Positions 7,979-14,331 of a stretch of 17,457 nt of DNA are shown here, one piece after another (the stretch's first letter is position 1; the number at the start of each line of letters is the position of its first letter). Position numbers and translations under genes: made by a program. The notes beneath the pieces are model-generated. The model made no database searches and was not told the origin of the DNA. It saw only the letters and a program-made list of their open reading frames with translations. This DNA is from Acidobacteriota bacterium (lineage in GTDB: Bacteria > Acidobacteriota > Polarisedimenticolia > Polarisedimenticolales > Polarisedimenticolaceae): the NCBI GenBank assembly GCA_011773795.1, contig WVWW01000234.1, positions 1-17,457 on the forward strand, given 5' to 3'.

Positions 7979-8056
7979 TTATCTCGCATCGAGGTGCCTC
8001 GCCAATCGGGACAAACCCCCGTAGACGAGGCGAGTTTCAGATTCGTATCCTGGGCC

Positions 8057-9385
8057 ATGGAACGCCGCTTGAAAGTCTGGGCGCTGGCCTTCGTGCTCGC
8101 CGTGCTCGGCGGTCTCTTCTCCATCCTCGTCTTGCTGTCGGGACGTGCCGAAAGCGCACGGAGAATCGTGATGGAGCGGTGGACCGAGACCATCGGCCCA
8201 CAGGAAGAGGTGTTCGACCGCTATCCGGCCAAAGAAACCAATTCGGACGCCCGTGAACTGATCGATGCGACGCTGCCGTTCGGCGTCGACAGCGCGCCGC
8301 GCTACGACGAGGACTTGCCACGGCCCGATCTCGTCATCGCCACGAGATTCAAAGAGTTCAAGGCGCATGGCTCGAGCTGGTACGGGAGACAATTACGAAG
8401 GATCTCCGGGCCGCCCGACCCTCCGCCCGAATCCGTGGCCGAATTCCTGGCGGGATTCCGAGAAGAGATCGATCGTGTCCAGGAGGTCCTCCTCGGAGAG
8501 GGCACCATCGAGTGGGAGCTGAATCTCGCGGCGTTGTGGGGGGCGCCGATCCCGAACCTGCTCGGGCACATCGACCTCAACAAACTGCTGTTGGCCGATT
8601 GCTTCGCGGCGCTCAGTGCCGGGGACACCGAGCGGGCGGAGCGCGCGCTCGAATCCGCGTGGAGACTCGGCGAGCTGCTGGACGAACGGCCCGAGATCAT
8701 CACGCAGCTGACGCTCCTCGGCATCAAGCGGACCCAGGCGCAGGCGGTCCGGTTCCTGCCGCATCTCGAACACTGGCATCCGCGATTGGACGGGAACGCG
8801 CTGCGGAAGCGGATCGAACAGGCGTTGCTCCTCGAGGGCTGGGTGTGGCCCCAGATCGATTTCGGACCCGGCAAGGACGCCAGCGCATGGCGACGCATCA
8901 ACGCCGCCGTGGCCGGGCCGTTCATGCGGCTGGGAACCGCCGACGCCAGCGAGCGTCTGCGTCGAACGCTGGTCCGCCTGCGGGAGACGCCGGCGTGGTG
9001 CAAGCCCGCGCTCGATCGCGTGGCCTTCAGTTTCAACATCCCGATGCCGTGGTGGAACCGCTTCGGTGAGATCCTGATCTTCGATGTGGAGAACACGGTG
9101 ACCCGTGTCGCTCGGACCCAGCTCCAGTTCGAGCTGACACGCCGGGTGCTCGAGATGGCTGCGACGAGGGAACAGACCGGAACTTGGCCCGTGCAGAGCG
9201 AACCGTGGCTCCAATCGCGGGCCTGCCCGCCGGACCGTTGGGTCTACACGGCCGACGACACGGTCGCGTCGATCCGCTTGGACCGCGATTTCGAGCCGCT
9301 CACGGGCTTGGATAGGTTCGTTGCGTGGGAGTTCTCGCTCGCTGCGGCGGCGTTGCCTCAGCCGGAGCCCTCACGCAGGAATTGA
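8057..9385 (+). CDS. Single-pass membrane protein of unknown function
   Basis: A 442-residue protein. The ATG at 8057 opens directly into a membrane anchor (residues 7-28, WALAFVLAVLGGLFSILVLL) preceded by positive residues (ERRLK), so the bulk should lie outside the cytoplasmic membrane. The frame remains open upstream, but that sequence is unconvincing and crosses the upstream divergent gene; no good Shine-Dalgarno sequence is present. The body is largely helical and rich in Arg, Glu and Trp. It includes a conserved-looking central stretch (about 165-215: NLLGHIDLNKLLLADCFAAL, then ERAERALESAWRLGELL) that could be TPR-like helical pairs, and a Trp/Pro-rich tail (TGTWPVQSEPW). I recognise no catalytic motif or family. 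Its 3' end overlaps the convergent hydrolase gene by 28 bp. Confidence 0.75.
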   Translation: MERRLKVWALAFVLAVLGGLFSILVLLSGRAESARRIVMERWTETIGPQEEVFDRYPAKETNSDARELIDATLPFGVDSAPRYDEDLPRPDLVIATRFKEFKAHGSSWYGRQLRRISGPPDPPPESVAEFLAGFREEIDRVQEVLLGEGTIEWELNLAALWGAPIPNLLGHIDLNKLLLADCFAALSAGDTERAERALESAWRLGELLDERPEIITQLTLLGIKRTQAQAVRFLPHLEHWHPRLDGNALRKRIEQALLLEGWVWPQIDFGPGKDASAWRRINAAVAGPFMRLGTADASERLRRTLVRLRETPAWCKPALDRVAFSFNIPMPWWNRFGEILIFDVENTVTRVARTQLQFELTRRVLEMAATREQTGTWPVQSEPWLQSRACPPDRWVYTADDTVASIRLDRDFEPLTGLDRFVAWEFSLAAAALPQPEPSRRN

Positions 9386-9966
9386 TCGATCCGCGCCAGG
9401 ACCTCGGGCGAGTTCATGATGAACGTGTGGCCGCGACGTACGACGAACGTGTCGCCGAACCGCCCCGCGAACGTCTCGTCCACGGTGACGATCCCGTCGC
9501 TCGCGGTCGTGTCAAGCCAACGCAGCGGCCCGACGCCACGGGTGCCGGCGACGACGAGCAGCTCGAAGTCGATCGGGCCCAACAAACGGGCCAGCTCTTC
9601 TTCGGACAGCGCGAGCTGGCGCACCGCCGGAACGACGCGCCCGACCCGCGAAAGCCGGCGCGCCAGTCGGCTACCGCGGTTCGGCGGCGCGAGCATCACG
9701 ACGCGCCCGAGATTGACCGGGCGGTGGCTGTGCAGCAACCGGCGTAAGACCAGGCCACCGAGCGAGTGTGTGACGAAGTGCAGCCGCGCGGTCTCCCCGC
9801 GGATCTTCTCCGCCACGTGCTCCGCCAACCGCTCGATCGGCCGCGTCAACGACGGGTACCCCACGCGGCGCGTGTGCCAGCCGAGGGCCTCGAGCCGGCG
9901 CGCCGCGTTGCGCAGCGAGCCGCGCGTCCGCCCCATCCCGTGGAGCAGTAAGACCTTCTGTTCCAT
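9358..9966 (-). CDS. Alpha/beta hydrolase, lipase/esterase-like
   Basis: A 202-residue protein from ATG at 9964-9966. It opens with a beta strand and the oxyanion-type loop VLLLHGMGRT (5-14). The nucleophile elbow is T-H-S68-L-G-G, a variant of GxSxG with His for the second residue's neighbour and Thr in the first position, as in many PGAP1/triacylglycerol lipase-like proteins. Plausible acid and base are Asp157 (SDGIVTVDET) and His180 (RGHTFIMN). There is no signal peptide, so it is probably cytoplasmic. The size is short for the superfamily but holds a minimal core with a small Arg-rich cap (98-115). It sits 37 bp after the zinc-ribbon gene in a likely three-gene operon and overlaps the convergent membrane-protein gene by 28 bp. 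Substrate unknown; ester or lipid hydrolysis is a family-level inference. Confidence 0.85.
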   Translation of the reverse strand: MEQKVLLLHGMGRTRGSLRNAARRLEALGWHTRRVGYPSLTRPIERLAEHVAEKIRGETARLHFVTHSLGGLVLRRLLHSHRPVNLGRVVMLAPPNRGSRLARRLSRVGRVVPAVRQLALSEEELARLLGPIDFELLVVAGTRGVGPLRWLDTTASDGIVTVDETFAGRFGDTFVVRRGHTFIMNSPEVLARIDQFLREGSG

Positions 9967-10003
9967 CCCGAGTGACACGATACCCGAGCGCGAGGGCTGC
10001 CTA

Positions 10004-10210
10004 CTAATTCGTGAACAAATCGAAAATGTTACCCAGCATGCTCGTGGGCGCCTTGTAGAACTCGGTGTACTTGCAGTTCGTGCAGGTGACCGTCGAGTAG
10101 CGTTGGCCCTGGACGTCGAAGATCTTGCTCCAGAAGCCGCCCGCACCGCGCATCTCGGCGGTGTCGCACTGGGTGTTGCCGCACTTTGCGCAGCGGTAGT
10201 TCAAGCTCAT
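10004..10210 (-). CDS. Small zinc-ribbon protein (DUF2082/COG3478-like)
   Basis: A 68-residue protein with a strong ribosome site (AAGGAG, then five bases, then ATG at 10208-10210). It carries two zinc knuckles, CAKC at residues 7-10 and CTNC near 48-51, flanking a core with FWSKIFDVQGQRYSTVTC. It ends in YTEFYKA...LGNIFDLFTN. This layout and the closing motif match the short family annotated as nucleic-acid-binding Zn-ribbon proteins (DUF2082/COG3478), whose role is not established. It lies between the monooxygenase-like gene and the hydrolase gene with gaps of 40 and 37 bp, so it is likely co-transcribed. Confidence 0.88.
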   Translation of the reverse strand: MSLNYRCAKCGNTQCDTAEMRGAGGFWSKIFDVQGQRYSTVTCTNCKYTEFYKAPTSMLGNIFDLFTN

Positions 10211-10215
10211 GGGTT

Positions 10216-10221
10216 CTCCTT
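10216..10221 (-). promoter_or_regulatory. Strong ribosome binding site of the zinc-ribbon gene
   Basis: AAGGAG on the minus strand lies five bases before the ATG. It fixes the short 68-residue product rather than a longer in-frame reading. Confidence 0.7.
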
Positions 10222-10250
10222 CATAGGAAGGATACCCGAGCTCCGATTTC

Positions 10251-11384
10251 TTATTCGCCGGGCGGTGCGCTCGATCCGAGCATGACCGGGGCCTTGAGCT
10301 CGAATTCCGTGTCGAGCAAGTAGAGCAACAGTACGGCCATCGAGTCCTGATCCCGATCGGTGGTGTTGTTGTAGACGCTGACCAGCTCGTATTCGTGGTC
10401 GGCGTACATGGGAATGCCCTCGTCGTCCTCGAAGTGCTGGAGCCGACGGATCCCGATGCGGTCGGCATAGCCCTCGACGTCGCTCTTGAAGACCGTCTCC
10501 CCCGCAGTCAGGTCGCGGAGCTCGATCGATTCCGCGAACGGGTGCAGATGAACCGCGATGTAGTGAACGGTCGTGTCGTAGCGCAGAGCCAGCAGATCGG
10601 TGACCAACGTCCGGTTGACCTGGCGTCCCGGCGGCACGACCCAGTGGCCGGAAAACGACCGTCCCAGAACGTCGTCGCGCAGGTCCTCCGCCGCCGCCGT
10701 GCCCGGCAGGCAGCCGGGCCCGTGGTGTTCCTCGACCGTCTCTTCCCGGCCCCAGTGCGCCGGCGACTCGCCGAGCGAGACCAAACCCCATCCGGAGGTC
10801 GCAAACAGCGGCTTCATCGCCGCACCTGCCGCTTCCAGATCACGTTGCCGGACGTATTCGAGCGTGATGCGATGACGCACTTCGCGCGACTGCCCGTCGT
10901 GGTTGAGCTGCAGGACCTGCGTGGACAGGATGAATTCCTCGTCCGAGTAGTACGGTAGCCCGAACCCGTCGGGAAGCTCGATCTCGAGCTGTCCCTGCGA
11001 CAGCGTGAACAACCGTTCGGTGTGGTAGATCGGGATATCGTGAAGGGCGGCGTGGTGCTCGCGATTGAAGTCCAGGTTGGAATGACACATGAGCTCGTCG
11101 GGCATCGGCGAGATCCCGTCGGCGGCGACCATTCTCGACTGGAAGCCGGTGACCCACAGCAGCTCGGGCTGGTCGGCCTCCGGAAACCGCAGCGTCTGCG
11201 CACTCGACGGACCCATCATCGAGCGGTGCTCCCGATCCACCGTGTAGACCGGTGACAGCGCCTCGACGGTGCGAAGGGGCACCTCGGAAGCGGCAGCGCC
11301 GGAGCCGACGGCGAACGCAACGAGCAAAGCAAAGATCTTGTGCACGACGAGGCTCAATATACGACCGGTTCGGCGCGGGTTCAT
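10251..11384 (-). CDS. Secreted protein resembling copper type II (PHM/DBH-like) monooxygenases
   Basis: A 377-residue protein from ATG at 11382-11384, with a signal peptide (residues about 13-33, ending GAAAS). No close family is certain. Several features recall the two jelly-roll domains of copper type II ascorbate-dependent monooxygenases. The N-terminal half has WVTGFQSRMV...PDELMCHSNLDF (about 77-106) with His101 and His110/111. The C-terminal half has VPPG (250-253), then H279-L-H281-P followed by a strand, then QDSM349AVLLLYL. HxH plus a downstream Met ahead of an aromatic/hydrophobic strand is how the CuM site is built in that family. An HHGPGC motif lies at 220-225. It has no Shine-Dalgarno sequence, heads a likely operon with the zinc-ribbon and hydrolase genes, and its start is only 17 bp from the divergent glycosyltransferase start. 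Gene is firm; function is tentative. Confidence 0.8.
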   Translation of the reverse strand: MNPRRTGRILSLVVHKIFALLVAFAVGSGAAASEVPLRTVEALSPVYTVDREHRSMMGPSSAQTLRFPEADQPELLWVTGFQSRMVAADGISPMPDELMCHSNLDFNREHHAALHDIPIYHTERLFTLSQGQLEIELPDGFGLPYYSDEEFILSTQVLQLNHDGQSREVRHRITLEYVRQRDLEAAGAAMKPLFATSGWGLVSLGESPAHWGREETVEEHHGPGCLPGTAAAEDLRDDVLGRSFSGHWVVPPGRQVNRTLVTDLLALRYDTTVHYIAVHLHPFAESIELRDLTAGETVFKSDVEGYADRIGIRRLQHFEDDEGIPMYADHEYELVSVYNNTTDRDQDSMAVLLLYLLDTEFELKAPVMLGSSAPPGE

Positions 11385-11401
11385 GTGAAACAATGTGACG
11401 C

Positions 11402-12406
11402 ATGCTGTTGTCGATCATCGTCGTCAACTATCGCTCCTGGGACTGCCTGGAGCGTTGCCTGGAGTCGTTCCCCGTCCCCGGGCCGGACGGCGATCGTGAG
11501 ATCGTCGTCGTCGACAACGACTCCGCGGACGGAAAATTCGAGACTTTCGCCGGGCGTTTCCCCGAGGTCCGCTTCATCAAGAACTCGGGGAACCACGGCT
11601 ATGCACACGCGTGTAACGTGGGTGCGCGTGCCGCGCGGGGCGAGCTGCTGCTGTTTGCCAACCCCGATCTGACGGCGGGGCCCGGACAGCTGGAGAAGCT
11701 GCTCGACGAAAAACGGGCCTACCCGGATATCCGGATCCTCAGCGCAAGCCAGGTCGGCAAGCGCGGCAGGCCGCAGAAGTCGTTCGACAGCTTCCCCACG
11801 CTGTGGACGGCAATCCCGGGGGCCCGGGCCCTGCAGCGGCTGGTCGCGCCGGGACGCTACCCCCACCCGCGGCGTGCTCACGATCGCCTGATCCAGCCCG
11901 ACTGGGTCGCCGGCTCCTTGATGCTGATGACCGCAGACGATCTTCGGCGGTTGGGCGGCTGGTGCGAGGACTTCTGGATGTACAGCGAGGACGTGGACCT
12001 GTGCATGCGGGCTCGCAAACTCGGCTGGCGCGTGGCGCTGACCCCGCGAGCGACCTTCGTCCACCGTCACGGTGGAACGACCCGCGCGAATCTGGCCACC
12101 GAATCGATCGCGCGCTTCGAGTCCCTGGTGTCCCGACACGTCTTCATCAGCAGGCATTACCGCGGATTGAGGGGATCCGTCTTCCACGGCGTGCTCGCCG
12201 CGAACAAGATCGTCCTGCAGGGCATCGCCGGACTCGTCAACCTGCTCACGTTCGGAACGGTGCGCCCTCTGCGTGTCCGCGGCCGCGTCTGGCTCAGCCT
12301 CGTCGGCTACTATGCGCGAAGACTAGGCGGTGGGGACTGGCTCGGCCCGCGGGCGGTGCGCTCGGACGCACCGACCGAGAACAGCGAAGTCACCTCGGAG
12401 GTCTGA
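11402..12406 (+). CDS. Glycosyltransferase family 2, rhamnosyltransferase-like
   Basis: A 334-residue GT-A fold glycosyltransferase. The N-terminal strand LSIIVVNYRS is followed by the nucleotide-binding region IVVVDNDSADG (34-44), the NSGNHGYAHACNVGARAARGELLLFANPDL stretch ending in the metal-binding N-P-D-L motif (87-90), and the acceptor-side motif W-M-Y-S-E-D197-V-D (192-199). This pattern is typical of WbbL-type GT2 enzymes that add sugars such as rhamnose to lipid-linked or surface glycans. The C-terminus (about 225-300) is basic with a hydrophobic patch that may touch the membrane. It leads a two-gene unit with the FkbM methyltransferase. The start has no Shine-Dalgarno sequence, so initiation may be weak or from a short leader. 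Donor and acceptor are unknown. Confidence 0.92.
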   Translation: MLLSIIVVNYRSWDCLERCLESFPVPGPDGDREIVVVDNDSADGKFETFAGRFPEVRFIKNSGNHGYAHACNVGARAARGELLLFANPDLTAGPGQLEKLLDEKRAYPDIRILSASQVGKRGRPQKSFDSFPTLWTAIPGARALQRLVAPGRYPHPRRAHDRLIQPDWVAGSLMLMTADDLRRLGGWCEDFWMYSEDVDLCMRARKLGWRVALTPRATFVHRHGGTTRANLATESIARFESLVSRHVFISRHYRGLRGSVFHGVLAANKIVLQGIAGLVNLLTFGTVRPLRVRGRVWLSLVGYYARRLGGGDWLGPRAVRSDAPTENSEVTSEV

Positions 12407-12412
12407 CCCATT
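12397..12412 (+). promoter_or_regulatory. Ribosome binding site pointing to a possible ATT start
   Basis: GGAGG at 12397-12401 lies 23 bases before the first ATG of the FkbM gene, which is too far. It lies eight bases before an in-frame ATT (12410-12412), an ideal distance. Using ATT would add five residues and place the start three bases after the preceding stop, as in translational coupling. Confidence 0.4.
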
Positions 12413-12424
12413 CGATACCTCAAC

Positions 12425-13162
12425 ATGGTGCGCAACGTCGCCAACTGGCACGAGTACCTGCTGCACAAGACCGGGATCCGCAAGCGCGATCGTTTCATCT
12501 TCCGGCTGGCCCACGGCATCGAGGCGGACGTGCCCAGGGCCGCTCTGTTCACGTTCAAGGAGCTGTTCTTCACCGATGATTACTTTCGCGGGTTGCCCCA
12601 GGAATGTTTCGCGGACGGCCCGTTGACCGTCATCGACGTCGGCGCCAACGTCGGCTACTTTTCGCTGTACGTTTTCACCCGCTTTCCCGACGCCCGGGTG
12701 ATCGCCTTCGAGCCCATCGACAGCAACTTCCGCTTGCTCGAGGCCAACCGGAAGCGCAACCCGTCCGTTGACTGGACTCTCGTACGACAGGCTGTCTATT
12801 CGAAGACGGGTCCACTCGTGTTGACGATGGCCCCGGAGGACGAGTTCACCGCCGACGCCACGGTCTTCGACAACGCCAGGGGCGACAAGGAAGTCACGGT
12901 CGATGCGGTGAGCCTCGCGGAGGCGCTGGATGCGAACGTCGTCGGGGCGGTCGACTATCTCAAGTTGGACATCGAGGGCGCCGAATACGATGTGTTGTAC
13001 GGCTCGCCGCCCGAGCTGTTCGAGCGCATCCGGACGATCGTGATCGAGACCCACCCCGGCCGCGCCGAGAATCAGAACAAGGCGGCGCTCGAGCGCTACC
13101 TGTCGGAGGTCGGTTACACCACCAGGACCGACTCGAGCCCGTTCATCTGGGCCTGGCGTTAG
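12425..13162 (+). CDS. FkbM family SAM-dependent methyltransferase
   Basis: A 245-residue protein counted from the ATG at 12425; a start at ATT 12410 is possible (see the ribosome-site entry). SAM-binding motif I is V-I-D-V-G-A-N-V-G-Y-F-S (69-80), followed by motif II IAFEPIDSN (93-101). The FkbM signature D-Y-L-K-L-D-I-E-G-A-E (177-187) and VIETHPGR follow. Members methylate hydroxyl groups of sugars or polyketides; next to a GT2 gene, O-methylation of a surface sugar is the natural inference. The N-terminal helical part (RNVANWHEYLLHKTG) is typical of versions found in glycan loci. It follows the glycosyltransferase closely on the same strand and its stop overlaps the convergent GT2 stop by 4 bp. 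Confidence 0.92.
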   Translation: MVRNVANWHEYLLHKTGIRKRDRFIFRLAHGIEADVPRAALFTFKELFFTDDYFRGLPQECFADGPLTVIDVGANVGYFSLYVFTRFPDARVIAFEPIDSNFRLLEANRKRNPSVDWTLVRQAVYSKTGPLVLTMAPEDEFTADATVFDNARGDKEVTVDAVSLAEALDANVVGAVDYLKLDIEGAEYDVLYGSPPELFERIRTIVIETHPGRAENQNKAALERYLSEVGYTTRTDSSPFIWAWR

Positions 13163-14082
13163 CGGTGCAAGCGCATCCTGCGTCGTAGATTCGAAAGCGG
13201 CCGCCCGAGCGCGTAGACGAAGTGGTGCCAAGGACGGGCCACTCCGAGACGCCCGTCGACCTCTTTCAGGACGGACCCTGCTTCCTTCTGCAACCTCAGC
13301 CGTCGTAACCGGTAGGACCAGGCCGTCAGGGAGCCGGCGTCGTTCAGCTCCAGCGCGGTGTCGGCGTAATCGCGGACGAGGCTCTCGAGCTCTCCCGCGT
13401 GAGCGCCGCTCTCACGGTTCACGTTGGATTGCTGGCGCTCGTGTCGGCGGAAGGCGCACAGGCACTCCGACGTGTAGGCGAGGTCCCCGCGACGCAGCAA
13501 GTGGAACCACATCTCGAGATCGACGAGCTGCCGGTAGCGGGCGTCGAAGCCGCGCTCGGCATCGGCGCGCCGGAACAGGACGCAGCTCGGCTCTCCGATC
13601 AGGTTGCTCCCCGTGCCGACCGTGCGGGCGATCGCCGTGGGTCCCGGCAAGAGCTGCCGCTGCCCCGCGAAACCCTTGATGCGGATTCGTCGGGACCGCT
13701 CATCGATGATCTCCCTCGCGCTTACCGCGAGCGTGGCCGACGGATTCTGTTCGAGAAGTTCGACCCATGTCCCGAGCGCCGTGGGGCGCGTCAGCTTGTC
13801 GTCCGAGTGCAGGAACTTGACGTAACGACCTCGTGCAGCTTCGAGGCAGGCGTTCCAGTTGTCGACCAGACCCAGGTTACGCTCGTTGACGCGGAAGCGG
13901 ATTCTCTCGTCGCGTCGCGCATAGTCGGCGATCACCTCCGCCGAATCGTCCGCCGACCGATCGTCGAGGACGACCAGCTCGAAGTCCTGGAGCTTCTGGT
14001 CGAGGACGGAGTCGATTGTCTCGGGAAGGTAGCGCGCGCCGTTGTAGGACGGGATCAGGACCGAAACCGAGGGGGCCGACAT
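13159..14082 (-). CDS. Glycosyltransferase family 2
   Basis: A 307-residue GT-A glycosyltransferase from ATG at 14080-14082; a GTG 18 bases upstream is an alternative, and neither has a strong ribosome site. Motifs in order: VSVLIPSYNGARYLPETIDSVL (6-27), V-V-L-D-D-R-S-A-D-D-S (37-47) for nucleotide binding, NLGLVDNWNACLEAARG (69-85), and K-F-L-H-S-D-D (89-95), the DxD-type metal site. Then come EPSCVLFRR and LVDLEMWFHLLRRGDLAYTSE, the acceptor-side helix. The C-terminus is basic (LRRRMRLHR), possibly membrane-peripheral. It converges on the FkbM gene, suggesting one glycan locus read from both sides. It lies 21 bp after the small exported peptide gene, so it may end the minus-strand operon. 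Sugar specificity cannot be read. Confidence 0.9.
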   Translation of the reverse strand: MSAPSVSVLIPSYNGARYLPETIDSVLDQKLQDFELVVLDDRSADDSAEVIADYARRDERIRFRVNERNLGLVDNWNACLEAARGRYVKFLHSDDKLTRPTALGTWVELLEQNPSATLAVSAREIIDERSRRIRIKGFAGQRQLLPGPTAIARTVGTGSNLIGEPSCVLFRRADAERGFDARYRQLVDLEMWFHLLRRGDLAYTSECLCAFRRHERQQSNVNRESGAHAGELESLVRDYADTALELNDAGSLTAWSYRLRRLRLQKEAGSVLKEVDGRLGVARPWHHFVYALGRPLSNLRRRMRLHR

Positions 14083-14103
14083 GCTCGGCCATCGTAACAC
14101 GCC

Positions 14104-14244
14104 TCAGTCCGGGGCTCGGTCGTGCATCAGGTCCGCGATCCCGGCGTCGGCGGCCGCGGTCTCGTCGGCCTCGCCGGCCAGGGCGTGGTTCAGCAGCACG
14201 CTGACGAGGATCAGGACCACCGTGATCCAGAACAGCCGTCTCAT
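14104..14244 (-). CDS. Small exported or membrane peptide (46 residues)
   Basis: The start (ATG at 14242-14244) has GGGGAGG ending five bases upstream, the best ribosome site in the window, which supports a real gene despite its size. Residues 1-22 form a positively charged start (MRR) and a hydrophobic core (FWITVVLILVSVLL), then NHALA, a plausible signal peptidase site. The predicted mature part (about 23 residues, GEADETAAADAGIADLMHDR...) is acidic and short. It is either a secreted peptide or a single-pass membrane protein with an acidic tail. No family recognised. Neighbours on the same strand are the M20 peptidase (87 bp upstream) and a GT2 gene (21 bp downstream). A 9-bp hairpin sits directly upstream of its ribosome site. 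Confidence 0.65.
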   Translation of the reverse strand: MRRLFWITVVLILVSVLLNHALAGEADETAAADAGIADLMHDRAPD

Positions 14245-14249
14245 CCCAG

Positions 14250-14281
14250 CCTCCCCGGAACCGGGGCTCTTGCCGGTTCCG
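14250..14281 (-). promoter_or_regulatory. Ribosome site abutted by a perfect 9-bp hairpin
   Basis: The inverted repeat CGGAACCGG / CCGGTTCCG (14256-14264 and 14273-14281, eight-base loop) touches the Shine-Dalgarno GGGAGG (14255-14250) of the small exported peptide gene. No T-run follows, so it is not a standard intrinsic terminator. It could modulate translation or stabilise a processed 5' end, or relate to 3'-end formation of the upstream peptidase transcript. Confidence 0.45.
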
Positions 14282-14331
14282 CGTGCTGCTAACCGCAAGC
14301 GGCCGGTTTATTCGGCTCTTATTGAGAAGAA

